A stretch of DNA of 64,000 nt from positions 1-64,000 of the forward strand of contig JAJVIK010000014.1 of assembly GCA_022072055.1 (NCBI GenBank), written 5' to 3'. Under the pieces are notes generated by a model. The model made no database searches. It saw nothing but the letters and a program-made list of their open reading frames with translations, and had not been told where the DNA came from. The stretch comes from a bacterium (lineage in GTDB: Bacteria > Hinthialibacterota > Hinthialibacteria > OLB16). This document shows positions 25,225 through 34,381 of this stretch, piece after piece (the stretch's first letter is position 1; each line of letters starts with the position of its first letter). A program made the translations under genes and the position numbers.

Positions 25225-27322
25225 TCTTCTCCAACACCTCACTCGGATTGGCGGTCGGCGGGAGGCAGGCTGTCCCTCGACAGACATACGCGGTCGGTGC
25301 ATCCCCCATTGGGGTCTTCCCGGCGAGCAGAACGGACAACGGCGCGAGCGCGGGGTCCGAGGCGATCCAAACCAGGTATGGGGAAAAGCGCCCGCGGAGC
25401 GGCTTAAGAAACTCCTCCAGCCCCTTTCCACCCGGAGACACAAGAACCAGCGTGTCTCCGCCCTCGCGAAGGAGATCAAGACCTATCAGCATCTGCGGAA
25501 ATCCCGCCCCCGCCCGACGAAGCGAATCCCCAAAGGCGAGGAAGGTCCGGTTGGCGCGTTCGAGCAGGTTGGTGTCGCCCGTCAGAAACCCCAGGCGCGC
25601 TAAGTTCAACGCGGCGACCGAGTTCCCCGAAGGGGTCGCACCGTCATTCGCGGACTTCGAGCGGATCAGGAGATCCGCTTGCCGATCGAGCGTGTTGAAG
25701 AAGCCTCCATCCTTGTCATCCCAGAAGAGTTCCAGTTGGCGAACGTGGATTTCGAGCGCGGACCGGAGCCAGCGCGGTTCGAGCGTGGCTTCGTACAGGT
25801 CCAGCAGTCCCATGACAAGGTTGGCGTGGTCGGAGAGCATCCCTTCGAGGTGGGATCTACCCGCCCGACGGGTGTGGAGAAGGCGCTCGCCATCCCACTG
25901 AAACCGGAGCATGGCCTCCCCCGCGCGCCTCGCCGACTCCAGGTAGCGCTCCTCGGAAAGGACAAATCCTCCGAAGGCCATTGCCGAGATCATCAGGCCA
26001 TTCCAGTCGGTGAGAATCTTGTCATCCAGGCCGGGAGGAACCCGCTTGGAGCGTTCGGCGAGGAGTTTCGGCCTCGCGCGCTCAACCAATTCGAGCAGGC
26101 TTTCAAGCGGCATCCCCAACTTTTCGGCGACATCGGCGGGGATGCGCGGGATTGCGAGCGCGCTCTTGCCGGTGTGCTCGAAGTTGCCGCCCGGACGGAC
26201 ATCGTAATACTCACAAACCACTCGAGCGTCCTCGGGACCGAGCACGGCCTCGACCTCTTCCGGAGTCCAGACAAAGAACTTGCCCTCCTCTCCCTCGCTG
26301 TCAGCATCGGTGGAGGAGTAGTATCCCCCCTCGGGGGACTGCATCTCACGAATCGCATAGTCGAGGATTTCACGGGCGATGCGCGCAAGGGATTCATCGC
26401 CGGTGGCCTGAAATGCCTCAAGGTAAGTTCGCGCCAGGAGCGCATTGTCGTAAAGCATCTTCTCGAAGTGCGGGATCAGCCAGCGGTCATCCACGGAGTA
26501 GCGATGGAATCCGCCGGCGAGTTGGTCATACATGCCGCCTCGCGCCATGCGGTCCAGGCTGTAGGTCACCGCGTGGATGATTTCCGGGTCCTGGGTGCGC
26601 CGCCAGTCGCGCAGAAGCAAGAGCAGGTCCATCGTATGCGGGAATTTGGGCGCGCCGCCGAAACCGCCATAGAGCGGATCGAAACGCTGGAGGATCGATT
26701 CCACCGCCGCGCCGATCAGGTCCTCGGAAAGGGTCGCCGAGGCGGGAGGGGCGGCCAGGGCGCGCTCCACTGCGGTGGCGATTTCCCTCGCGCTGGCCTC
26801 GATCTTGTTCCGATTGGTCCGAAAGTGCTCATCCAAGGTGGTGATCAGTCGCAGAAAACCGGGTCGTCCCCAGCGGTCATCGGGCGGAAAATAAGTCCCC
26901 GCGTAAAAGGGCTGGAGGTCGGGTGTGAGGAACACCGACATCGGCCAACCCCCTGAACCGGTGACCAGCTGGGTGGCCATCATGTAGATCTCGTCGATGT
27001 CCGGACGCTCCTCGCGGTCCACCTTGATGTTGATGAAATGATCGTTGAGGAAGCGGGCAATCGCCTCGTTCTCGAAGCTTTCACGTTCCATCACATGGCA
27101 CCAGTGACAGGCGGCGTAACCGATGGACAGAAAGATCGGTTTGTCCTCCTCCCGCGCGCGACTCAGCGCTTCCTCGCTCCAGGGATGCCAGTCCACCGGA
27201 TTGTGAGCGTGTTGCAGGAGGTAAGGGCTGGTTTCATGCACAAGATGGTTGGCGTGCTTGTGTTCACCGGTGGCGTGGGTCATGAGGACAGAGGCTCCGA
27301 GGAGAAGAATTGGGAGGGACAT
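25217..27322 (-). CDS. DUF255 thioredoxin-fold / GH-like (alpha/alpha)6-barrel protein (YyaL/SSP411 family)
   Basis: A 701-residue two-domain protein of the YyaL/spermatogenesis-associated protein 20 family. An N-terminal hydrophobic start ([18 protein letters not shown]) suggests export, unlike most cytoplasmic members. The thioredoxin-like domain follows with [21 protein letters not shown] and the motif AACHWCH (C72, C75). The rest, about residues 190-690, is an alpha/alpha barrel ([49 protein letters not shown]). The family has no settled biochemical function. The start at 27320-27322 is chosen for its fit to a signal peptide. Its 3' end overlaps the convergent gene by 8 bp. Confidence 0.9.
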   Translation of the reverse strand: MSLPILLLGASVLMTHATGEHKHANHLVHETSPYLLQHAHNPVDWHPWSEEALSRAREEDKPIFLSIGYAACHWCHVMERESFENEAIARFLNDHFINIKVDREERPDIDEIYMMATQLVTGSGGWPMSVFLTPDLQPFYAGTYFPPDDRWGRPGFLRLITTLDEHFRTNRNKIEASAREIATAVERALAAPPASATLSEDLIGAAVESILQRFDPLYGGFGGAPKFPHTMDLLLLLRDWRRTQDPEIIHAVTYSLDRMARGGMYDQLAGGFHRYSVDDRWLIPHFEKMLYDNALLARTYLEAFQATGDESLARIAREILDYAIREMQSPEGGYYSSTDADSEGEEGKFFVWTPEEVEAVLGPEDARVVCEYYDVRPGGNFEHTGKSALAIPRIPADVAEKLGMPLESLLELVERARPKLLAERSKRVPPGLDDKILTDWNGLMISAMAFGGFVLSEERYLESARRAGEAMLRFQWDGERLLHTRRAGRSHLEGMLSDHANLVMGLLDLYEATLEPRWLRSALEIHVRQLELFWDDKDGGFFNTLDRQADLLIRSKSANDGATPSGNSVAALNLARLGFLTGDTNLLERANRTFLAFGDSLRRAGAGFPQMLIGLDLLREGGDTLVLVSPGGKGLEEFLKPLRGRFSPYLVWIASDPALAPLSVLLAGKTPMGDAPTAYVCRGTACLPPTANPSEVLEKIR

Positions 27323-27435
27323 CGCGCGGTTCCCGTGTTCGCGCGTTAGTTTGAGGCGCAAGCTTCCCGTTGGGAAGGGCGGGCCCTCCAAGGTCCCCAA
27401 GGAGCCGCTACTAGAGCATCTTTCACTCGAATGTA

Positions 27436-27530
27436 GCGTGGGAGGGACGAGCTCCGTCGCGTCCCGTGGCCCCGTAAGATCAACAACGACCCCCTAAGAC
27501 CAGCCACGACGGAGCGTGGCCCTCCAAGGC
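27436..27530. repeat. REP-like intergenic palindromic repeat
   Basis: A pair of inverted, related elements. GTGGGAGGGACGAGCTCCGT (from 27438) reads rightward, and a sequence ending in GGAGCGTGGCCCTCC (27511-27525) is its inverted relative. Between them the phrase CCCGTAAGATCAACAACGAC is repeated imperfectly as CCCCTAAGACCAGCCACGAC. The core GGAGGGNNACGCTCCGTCG type is seen as an interspersed repeat in several PVC-like genomes. It lies in the gap between a gene start (27322) and a gene stop (27554). Confidence 0.55.
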
Positions 27531-27553
27531 GTTACACGATAGCGCTATCCGCT

Positions 27554-28432
27554 CTAAGCGGCGAGGATTCGGTCCAGACGCCGCGAGCACTCACGGTAGT
27601 CCCCGCAGGGCCCCTCGATGGTGAGCCAGCCTTCGTAACCCACCTCGCGCAGCGCCTTCATCACCTCCGGGAATGGGACACTCCCCTCCAGAAGCGCGGG
27701 CCACTCCTTCTCCGGAGGAACTCCGAGGCGGTAGTCTTTGATGTGGATACGGATCAGGCGGTTGCCGAGGACCCGAATCCACTGCTGGGGCGGCGGTCCA
27801 TAGACCAGATGGTTGGCGACATCAAAGTAGGCGCGGACCCAGGGGCTTTCGAACGTATCGATCAGGCAGGCGAAGTGCTCGGGACTCATGAACAGGTTGT
27901 TCCAGACATTCTCCAGCCCGATCACCACCCCGGTTTCCTCGGCCACGGGAATCAGCTCGCGGACCGCCCTCCGGATCGCGTCCCAAGCGCGGTTGTGGGC
28001 GGCGATGTATTCCGCGTACGGAGAATTGTCGCCCTCCGCCACGCTCCTCACATGGCCGCTCTTGCAGTCGAAATCGACCTTGAACTTGCCGCGCTCGGGC
28101 ATCGGCATGCCGCCGATGCGCCCGGGCACCACCAGCGCCACCCCCGCGCCATAGCCCTGAGCCGCGCGCAGGGTCGCGAGGGTGAACTCTTGGTCCGCCC
28201 GAACCTTGGCGGGATCGGAACTGGTGTATTCCGCCCAGCCGCGCAACATGCAGTGGATTTCCACGCCGAGATCGCGCGCGATATCTCGCACGCTCTCGGC
28301 CTCGGCTCGGCTGATAACCGGCCCCGCGGCGTCCATCCAATTGGCCTCGATTCCGTGGAATCCGGCATCGCGAATCGCGGTGAGAATCGCCTTGTCCGGC
28401 GGAGGAGTAATGATGGCTTTCTTGAAGGTCAT
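27554..28432 (-). CDS. Cytoplasmic AP2-type TIM-barrel sugar isomerase/epimerase
   Basis: A 292-residue xylose-isomerase-like TIM barrel with no signal peptide, starting at MTFKKAIITPPPDKA (28430-28432). Barrel strand ends carry IGLENVWNN (metal-site Glu), RAYFDVANHLVYG, RIHIKDYRLG (metal His) and TIEGPCGDY (final Glu), the expected divalent metal ligands of the AP endonuclease 2/hexulose-6-phosphate isomerase family. It probably isomerises or epimerises a sugar or keto-sugar. It is 5 nt downstream of a close paralogue with a Tat signal and is part of a minus-strand sugar-enzyme group with a Gfo/Idh oxidoreductase. Confidence 0.9.
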   Translation of the reverse strand: MTFKKAIITPPPDKAILTAIRDAGFHGIEANWMDAAGPVISRAEAESVRDIARDLGVEIHCMLRGWAEYTSSDPAKVRADQEFTLATLRAAQGYGAGVALVVPGRIGGMPMPERGKFKVDFDCKSGHVRSVAEGDNSPYAEYIAAHNRAWDAIRRAVRELIPVAEETGVVIGLENVWNNLFMSPEHFACLIDTFESPWVRAYFDVANHLVYGPPPQQWIRVLGNRLIRIHIKDYRLGVPPEKEWPALLEGSVPFPEVMKALREVGYEGWLTIEGPCGDYRECSRRLDRILAA

Positions 28433-28437
28433 GGCGC

Positions 28438-29439
28438 TCACATCCCCGCGAGAATGAGGTCCAGGCGCCGGCTGCACTCGGCGCGCCCCTCTCCACATGG
28501 CCCTTCGATGGTGAACCAGCCATCATAGCCGATTTCGATGAGGGCCTTGGCGACATTCGGCCAGTTGACACTCCCCTCCCGGAGCGAGGGCCACTCCTGC
28601 TCCTTGGGGACATCCAGTTTGTAGTCCTTGATGTGGAGTTTCACGATCCGCTTGCCCAGGGTTCGGATCCACTGCTCCGGCGGGATGCGGTACTTGACCT
28701 GATTCCCGCAGTCGAAATAGGCGCGGACCCAGGGGCTCTTGAAAGCGTCAATCATGTGCCCGAAATGGTCCGGACCGATGAACAGGTTGTTCCAGACATT
28801 CTCCACCCCCACCACAACGCCGGTCTCCTCGGCCACGGGGATCAGGTCGGAAATATGTCGGATAAAGGAGTCGTAGGCGTGGTCGTGAGCCTGCATGTAA
28901 TCCTTGTACGCGGAGTTATCTCCATCCGCCACTTGGAGCAGATGACCGTTCTTGGGATCGAACTTGACCTTCCATTTATCCGGTTCGGGCATGGCGAACT
29001 TGTCGCCATCGAGTCGTCCCCCCACAAGCAAGATCGCGTCCGCGCCATAGGCCTGCGCGGCCTGGAGGGTGTGGATGGTGAACTCCTTGTCGGTCTTGAC
29101 CTTATCCGGGTCGGGGCTGTTGAACTCGGCCCAGCCGCGGAGGACCGTGTGAACGCGCATGTCCATTTTGGCGGCGAGTTCGCGGACCTTGGCGGCCTCA
29201 TCGAGCGTGGTCATGCCCTCCTTGGGGTGCCAGAGGTTGACCTCGACCCCATTGAAGCCCGCTGCCTTGAGCTCGGTGAAGGTCTCCTCCTTGGGCGGGA
29301 AGGTGATGACCGCCTTGTGCTTTCCCCAGACCGGGTTGAGGGGGGTGTGGGCCGCGTGGGCGCGGACACCGAATCCGACCGCCGCGCCCGCGGCAAGGCC
29401 AGTCTTGAGAAATGTACGACGGCGTATAAGGGAGGACAT
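28438..29439 (-). CDS. Tat-exported AP2-type TIM-barrel sugar isomerase/epimerase
   Basis: A 333-residue paralogue of the downstream gene, with a Tat signal RRRTFLKTGLAAGAAVGFG near the N-terminus. The start MSSLIRRR at 29437-29439 is set by GGAGC just upstream. It keeps all catalytic-type motifs: VGVENVWNN, RAYFDCGNQVKY, KLHIKDYKLD and TIEGPCGEG. Long stretches match the neighbour closely (HIKDY, WVRAYFD, ENVWNNLF), so the two arose by tandem duplication. Folded export with bound metal would place it in the periplasm or cell envelope beside the Tat-exported Gfo/Idh enzyme. Confidence 0.9.
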   Translation of the reverse strand: MSSLIRRRTFLKTGLAAGAAVGFGVRAHAAHTPLNPVWGKHKAVITFPPKEETFTELKAAGFNGVEVNLWHPKEGMTTLDEAAKVRELAAKMDMRVHTVLRGWAEFNSPDPDKVKTDKEFTIHTLQAAQAYGADAILLVGGRLDGDKFAMPEPDKWKVKFDPKNGHLLQVADGDNSAYKDYMQAHDHAYDSFIRHISDLIPVAEETGVVVGVENVWNNLFIGPDHFGHMIDAFKSPWVRAYFDCGNQVKYRIPPEQWIRTLGKRIVKLHIKDYKLDVPKEQEWPSLREGSVNWPNVAKALIEIGYDGWFTIEGPCGEGRAECSRRLDLILAGM

Positions 29440-29465
29440 AGGGTTGCTCCTTTCTGAGTTTCCCA

Positions 29466-30167
29466 TCATTGAGTTGGCCTCATCCAATCGGCGATCAGCA
29501 GCAAGAGGTCCCCCGGTCCGATCACGCCATCCTGGTCCACATCCAGCTCCGGATGCACCGCGGTGGGCAGGGCAACGGTCGTGGGGGTAACCGTGGGGGT
29601 GGGGCTTTCGGATGGGGAGGGGGTGGCGGTCGCAACCTCAGTGGGCGTGGGCGTTTCCAGGGGGAAAAGATTTATCTGACGCGTGTCCGAGGTGTCGTCA
29701 AAGGTGAACTCGACCACTTGGCTCTTGGTTTGATAGCCGACTTTTTCAACCTTGATCGTGAAGTCGGCGTTCCATAGCGCCTGGTTGGGACAGACATCCA
29801 CCCGGATGTAGATCAGCCCCTGGGCGTCGGTGATGCAGTGGCTCTCCACGCCACCGTTCGGATTGTAGAAGTGGGGACCGCCATCATAGCTCTGGTGGTC
29901 GAAGTAGATGATGTTTCCCACCCCTTCGTCATCGAGATAGTTCAGGGTCACCGTGGCGCCCTGGACCCTTCCCGGTCCCCCCATGTCGGAGACATATCCC
30001 TCCAGATAGAGGTCCACGCAGTCGCCTTTCGGCGCGGCTTTCGAGGCAAGAGTAACCTGTGGAAGGGTCTCCGGGGAAACACCCTCATCACCCCAGACAG
30101 GGGAATGGGGAGTCGCCATGAGGATCGCGATAGAGATCCACGAGCGCGGAAAAAGTTTGGCAGTCAT
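29466..30167 (-). CDS. Secreted protein with beta-sandwich domain, Pro/Thr linker and C-terminal dockerin-like EF-hand
   Basis: A 233-residue exported protein. The start MTAKLFPRSWISIAILM (30165-30167) has a GAGGGAG site and begins a signal peptide. Residues about 40-165 form a beta-rich domain (DLYLEGYVSDMGG, YIRVDVCPNQALWNADF) like carboxypeptidase-regulatory or intradiol-dioxygenase-like folds; no active site is seen. A low-complexity Pro/Thr/Ser linker follows, then ELDVDQDGVIGPGDLLLLIADW, a single calcium-binding loop as in half a type I dockerin. A surface or matrix protein is most likely. It lies between the Tat-exported TIM barrel and the Gfo/Idh gene. Confidence 0.75.
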   Translation of the reverse strand: MTAKLFPRSWISIAILMATPHSPVWGDEGVSPETLPQVTLASKAAPKGDCVDLYLEGYVSDMGGPGRVQGATVTLNYLDDEGVGNIIYFDHQSYDGGPHFYNPNGGVESHCITDAQGLIYIRVDVCPNQALWNADFTIKVEKVGYQTKSQVVEFTFDDTSDTRQINLFPLETPTPTEVATATPSPSESPTPTVTPTTVALPTAVHPELDVDQDGVIGPGDLLLLIADWMRPTQ

Positions 30168-30219
30168 GGCTCCCTCTTCCGGGTTTGGCCGGATGTCCAT
30201 CCCCTGGACCACGTCGCTG

Positions 30220-31416
30220 CTAGGCCGACGGCAGCGGCGGCTTGCGCGTGTCGGCCAGGGTCTCCTCGTAGGTGACCGGGGCTTTTTTCTCAACGCTCTG
30301 GCGAATCATCAGTCCGATAGTGGTCGCGCCGACCCCGCTGGCCAAGCCGCTGTTGACCTTGTCCGGCGTTCCCGCGCGGACACAATCGAAGAAGTTGGCG
30401 AGGTGCTCATAGGTGTCGCCCGCGTTGCCCTTGGCCTCGATCTTTCCTCCGTTGTCACCGCTCTTGTCCCGGAGCTGGATGTACGGACTTGGCGGGGTCA
30501 GATTCGCGCCGCCCTTGGAGCCGACCACCTTGTAGCTCCATCCCCCTTCATCAAAATCGGGGACCTCAATGAAGGTGTGGGTGTAGCGAATGACAAAGTT
30601 CTTCAAGGGATCGGGGTACTCAAGCAGCGCGGTGTAAAAGGAGGTCGTGTCCCTGTCGGGAATGATCCCGCTTCGCCCGACCGCGGTGCACTTCGCCGGA
30701 TTGGTCTGGGTGAGCCAATACATCAGGTTAAACTCGTGGACCGCCTGCTCCAGCATCCAGTCGCCGGACTTGTCGCGCTCGGTGAACCAGCCCTTGAACC
30801 CGTCCCAATCGCCATAGCGCCGAAAGCGACCGTCCCAAAGGTCGCCGATGGCCCCTTCGCGGACCTGCTTGATGATATCGGCGAACTGCTCGTTGGACCC
30901 CCACTGGGTTCCCACCTGGAGAACCACATCCGGATGCTGCTTGCGGACCGCTTGAATCTCCTTGAGTTCCCAGGCGGTGATGGCGAGCGGCTTTTCGCCG
31001 TAGACCGACATCCCTTCCTTGAGGCAATCGATATACATGGTCGTGTGCCAGTAACAAGGGGTGGCGATGACCACGCAGTCAATGTCATCGCGGGCGATGA
31101 GTTTGCGATAGGCGTAGGGGGTGTCGCCCGAGGCTTCGGGGCGTTTCTGGGTCTTCTCCTCGACCATTTCCAGGCCCTTGTCGAGGTTGTCGGGGGTGAT
31201 GTCGCAGATGGCGACGACCTCCAGGTTGTCCATCTTAAGGACATGGCCGAGCAGATGCCGCCCACGTCCGCCGGTCCCAACCCAACCGACACGGAGCTTG
31301 CGATCCCCGGGCGGCGCGGCCATTCCCGCGGAAACATGGAGGGCCAAGCCCGCGGCAAGGCCGGCGGCCGAGCCGGATTTCAGAAATTCACGCCGTGTGA
31401 TTGCATCCGGTGACAT
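30220..31416 (-). CDS. Tat-exported Gfo/Idh/MocA family oxidoreductase
   Basis: A 398-residue NAD(P)-dependent sugar oxidoreductase with Tat signal RREFLKSGSAAGLAAG. The Rossmann part has VGWVGTGGRGRHLLG for nucleotide binding, VVIATPCYWH and YGEKPLAIT (the catalytic EKP lysine). The C-terminal substrate domain includes GDWMLEQAVHEFNLMYWL, where the His of the family catalytic set is expected. The start is at 31414-31416 (MSPDA). It heads the group of Tat/Sec-exported sugar enzymes to its left and would oxidise or reduce a sugar or glycoside outside the cytoplasm with a tightly bound cofactor; the substrate is unknown. Confidence 0.92.
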   Translation of the reverse strand: MSPDAITRREFLKSGSAAGLAAGLALHVSAGMAAPPGDRKLRVGWVGTGGRGRHLLGHVLKMDNLEVVAICDITPDNLDKGLEMVEEKTQKRPEASGDTPYAYRKLIARDDIDCVVIATPCYWHTTMYIDCLKEGMSVYGEKPLAITAWELKEIQAVRKQHPDVVLQVGTQWGSNEQFADIIKQVREGAIGDLWDGRFRRYGDWDGFKGWFTERDKSGDWMLEQAVHEFNLMYWLTQTNPAKCTAVGRSGIIPDRDTTSFYTALLEYPDPLKNFVIRYTHTFIEVPDFDEGGWSYKVVGSKGGANLTPPSPYIQLRDKSGDNGGKIEAKGNAGDTYEHLANFFDCVRAGTPDKVNSGLASGVGATTIGLMIRQSVEKKAPVTYEETLADTRKPPLPSA

Positions 31417-31526
31417 GAAACAACCTCCAGGAAAATGGGAATCCGCAAGCCCGGGGCCAGCGCCCGGGGTCAGACATGGAGGGGATTGTTTCAATTCGGG
31501 TGGGGCGGGTCAAGGGAAAGAGAGAA

Positions 31527-33446
31527 TCAGGATCCCCGATAATCGAACCCGGTCTGGGTCTTAATGGCGAATTGGGCCGCCTCGCGGACATCATCCGAAG
31601 GATCGTTCAGGTAGGGGGTCAACCTTCGGACCAGTTCGGGAGTCCCTTTCTTGCCGAGTGCGCGGAGGGCGTGGACTCGAACATGAGGGTGGGGGTCATC
31701 GCAGAGCTCAAAGGCCTTCCCCAGAAGATGGGGGGCATCCACCTGGCCGAGAATCCAAAGGCCCGAGGTCCGCATCCAGCTGTCGGGGTGACGGAGCATT
31801 TGCATGAGCGCGATTTCGGCCTCGGTGTGGCCCAGGTCAAACAACGCCCGAATGGCGTTGGCGCGCTCCCTGGGGGTGTTGCTGCGGGTCGCCTCCTGGA
31901 TGTTCTCCACCCACTGGGCCTTGCGCTCAAGGGGAAGCGATTCAATCAGGTTGGCTCGAACCCTCGGATCCGGGTCGCGGAACAGGCGCGCGATGGTTTC
32001 TTCGTCCATGCGCTCGGGATCCATGTTTTCGAGCCCTCGGACCGCGGTGGCGCGGATGCGTTCGCTGACATCCTCCAGCATGTCCTCCACAACTCGGGAA
32101 GCTTCGGGCAGGTCGGAGGCTTCCGCGAGAATCAGGGCCAAATGGATCCGATCCTCCTCGTCCAGCCCCCCCATGAGGTCGATCAGACTGTCGATGAAAT
32201 CGGGATCGATTTTCTGGAGCACACGGGTCATGGTCCGGCGTTCGTGCTCTCCGATCCGTCCGAAATGATCCACGATGTAATCGCGGGCGATGCGGCTGGT
32301 GGCGCGCACCGCGAGTTTGGCGGTCTGGGGGTCCTCGTCCTGAACTTGCGCCATGAGGAGGCGAATGTGCTCCGCCCCGCCTCGGAAGTGCAGGTATTGA
32401 ATTCCCGAGCGACGCACCACCGGCGAGGAGTTCTTGAGGAGCTTCTGAATTGAGAGCAGAGGGAGCTCCCTCTCGAAGGTCAGGAAGTTCTCAATGAGTG
32501 TGGCGGCGAGGAGAGGATTCGCCTCCTCCAGAAGGTCGTGCAGGTGCTTGTAGTATTTCTGGCCGAGATCATCCTGGAACAAACGGAGGAAGGGGATCCG
32601 GATGTCGCGCCGCACCCAGGGGAAATACTCGAAATAAGACCCTATAAGGCCCTTTTCGGAGAGCCTGAGGAGGGCTTTCGTCCGTTTCGCGGGAGGAATC
32701 TTCCCGAGGCTCTCGATGTGGTCGCTGACCGAATCCTTGGTCAGCAGCCGTTCCAGGATGCGCAGGATCCCATCCGCGAGTTCGTCATCAGCGACGGACA
32801 AGCCATAATAGAGCAACTCCACTCGCCTCGGATTAGGCCTTGAAAGCAGGTCATGCTCAATCGCGCTCGTGGCGTGGATCTCAAGCTCCGGATAGATCTC
32901 CCAGAACAGCGCCTTTGCCTCCACCGAGAGCGCAAGCAGGCTAGAGACAATCACCGACCGGACATTTCGTTGAGAGACAGCGGAAAGGGAGGCGAACAGG
33001 CGCATGGCGTCCGCCAAGACCTCCGCGTGGCGAGGGTCCTTGGCGGCCTTGTCGAGCGAGCGGCCGACCAGGTTCTCGATCACCTTGCGCCCTTCCTCAC
33101 GGACATCGACGACGGGGTCGAAAAGCGCGGGAATGGTCTCGTTGAGCGCGGAGAGGTCTCCGAATTCGCCGATCATGCGGATCGAGGCTTGACGAATCCT
33201 GGCGTTGGGGGAGAGGAGCTGCAGGCTCAGCAGAGGGAGAACCGAGGGCCCGCGCCGACGCAGGGCCTGGTAGGCGGAATGGGCGACCGGCGCCTCCGTA
33301 TCGGCGAGCATGAGAGCCAGCCAGGCCACCGGCCATTCCACATCTATCTTCGACAGGACCTCAATCCCGGAGAGGCGCTTCTCGGAATCATCGGCGGAAA
33401 GGAGCGCCCAGACCTTTGCGTACTGATCCTCGCGGATATCGGGCAC
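31527..33446 (-). CDS. HEAT-repeat protein at the end of the flagellar operon
   Basis: A 639-residue cytoplasmic protein made almost entirely of HEAT-like helical pairs. Repeats are clear at the N-terminus (ALRRRGPSVLPLLSLQLL, RIRQASIRMIGEFGD) and C-terminus (DPRVRANLIESLPLE, HPHVRVHALRALGKKG, DPSDDVREAAQFAIK). It starts at a GTG (33444-33446). No enzymatic motif or membrane segment is seen; it is likely a protein scaffold. It follows the small flagellar genes by 7 bp on the same strand and may be the last gene of the transcript. A flagellar function is suggested by position only. Confidence 0.82.
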   Translation of the reverse strand: MPDIREDQYAKVWALLSADDSEKRLSGIEVLSKIDVEWPVAWLALMLADTEAPVAHSAYQALRRRGPSVLPLLSLQLLSPNARIRQASIRMIGEFGDLSALNETIPALFDPVVDVREEGRKVIENLVGRSLDKAAKDPRHAEVLADAMRLFASLSAVSQRNVRSVIVSSLLALSVEAKALFWEIYPELEIHATSAIEHDLLSRPNPRRVELLYYGLSVADDELADGILRILERLLTKDSVSDHIESLGKIPPAKRTKALLRLSEKGLIGSYFEYFPWVRRDIRIPFLRLFQDDLGQKYYKHLHDLLEEANPLLAATLIENFLTFERELPLLSIQKLLKNSSPVVRRSGIQYLHFRGGAEHIRLLMAQVQDEDPQTAKLAVRATSRIARDYIVDHFGRIGEHERRTMTRVLQKIDPDFIDSLIDLMGGLDEEDRIHLALILAEASDLPEASRVVEDMLEDVSERIRATAVRGLENMDPERMDEETIARLFRDPDPRVRANLIESLPLERKAQWVENIQEATRSNTPRERANAIRALFDLGHTEAEIALMQMLRHPDSWMRTSGLWILGQVDAPHLLGKAFELCDDPHPHVRVHALRALGKKGTPELVRRLTPYLNDPSDDVREAAQFAIKTQTGFDYRGS

Positions 33447-33452
33447 GGCGGC

Positions 33453-34019
33453 TCAGGTCCCGGCGAGTGTGGCGGCTTTACGATGGGCCATGCGGATCAG
33501 GAGTTGCGCCTCCTGACGTCCGATGCGGAGTTCCTGGGCGATCTGATCGATGGTCTTGCCCTCGCGGAAAAGGCTCAAGGCGCGCGTGGTCGGATCGCCG
33601 AACGCCTCCATACTTTCCTCCACCTCGAAACAGGTCGCGGGAGACGGGTCGGGAGCCAAACCCACACTCGGAGGGATTGGAGCGGAAACGGAGGTTTCGG
33701 AGGGCGGGTCCTCATGGGATCTGGGGGTCTGGGGAAGCGGAACGGGCGGTTCGGACGGACAAGGCGCGCTCTCTTGCTCGGGGTCCCTCGGGGTCATCCG
33801 AAAGGTCTCCTCCAATTTGGCCTGGAGAAGGTCACGCTGGGTCCGTGAGAGCTGAACCACCCGGAGGTGGAACTGCTCCAACTCCGCGCGAGTCACCAGG
33901 TCCTCCTGGTCCAGATCAAGGAGCCATTCGGGAGGACGCCTCGCGCGCAGCTCGCGCCACAGGCATCCCGCCGCGAGCGCAAGGGCCAGGGTCAAGGTCC
34001 AATGAAGGAAATCCAGCAT
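33453..34019 (-). CDS. Membrane-anchored protein with C-terminal helix-turn-helix-like motif (DUF6115-like)
   Basis: A 188-residue protein with one N-terminal transmembrane helix (residues 7-20), an acidic coiled segment, a long Pro/Ser-rich linker and a C-terminal motif EGKTIDQIAQELRIGRQEAQLLI that reads as a small helix-turn-helix. This order matches the small DUF6115-type proteins found in flagellar operons of other phyla. It lies between a HEAT gene and a 106-residue gene, one nucleotide from the latter. Its role is unknown; membrane anchoring near the flagellar base is the reasonable guess. Confidence 0.65.
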   Translation of the reverse strand: MLDFLHWTLTLALALAAGCLWRELRARRPPEWLLDLDQEDLVTRAELEQFHLRVVQLSRTQRDLLQAKLEETFRMTPRDPEQESAPCPSEPPVPLPQTPRSHEDPPSETSVSAPIPPSVGLAPDPSPATCFEVEESMEAFGDPTTRALSLFREGKTIDQIAQELRIGRQEAQLLIRMAHRKAATLAGT

Positions 34020-34340
34020 TCAAACCACGATGTCGAGAATGTCGCCGCTCCCAGGCTGAGAGGGGGGGGAGGAATCCTTGGGGCCTTCCTTGTCCGTTTT
34101 GGCGGAAGGCGCATTGCGAGCGGCGGCCTTCTTGCGACCGTCTCCCCCGATTCGGTCGCGAATGGTCCGCCCCTCGGTTTTTCCGGGGTCGTTTACCTGG
34201 GTCTCCTGCCGTCGCAGCTCGGCATGCGCCGCCGCGCGAGCCACCTCCGGCGCCAGGGTTTGCTGGAGGTGCGCGGCGTTGGAGGGCTGCTGAAGGGTCG
34301 GCGAACCCTGCAACACCGGGGCGTGATCCGCGATTCTCAC
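34020..34340 (-). CDS. Small hypothetical protein in the flagellar operon
   Basis: A 106-residue hydrophilic protein starting at GTG 34338-34340. It is rich in A, Q, K, R and D; the middle (ARAAAHAELRRQETQVND) is probably helical, and the acidic/Ser-Pro tail ends SGDILDIVV. Small proteins ending in a hydrophobic I/L-D-I-x-V are common just after fliA in other flagellar operons. It abuts the DUF6115-like gene and follows fliA by 41 bp. It is probably real by position, with no known function. Confidence 0.6.
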   Translation of the reverse strand: MRIADHAPVLQGSPTLQQPSNAAHLQQTLAPEVARAAAHAELRRQETQVNDPGKTEGRTIRDRIGGDGRKKAAARNAPSAKTDKEGPKDSSPPSQPGSGDILDIVV

Positions 34341-34381
34341 GACCGCTCACCTCCTGTGCGCGGGAGGCCGGTTTCAGCGTT

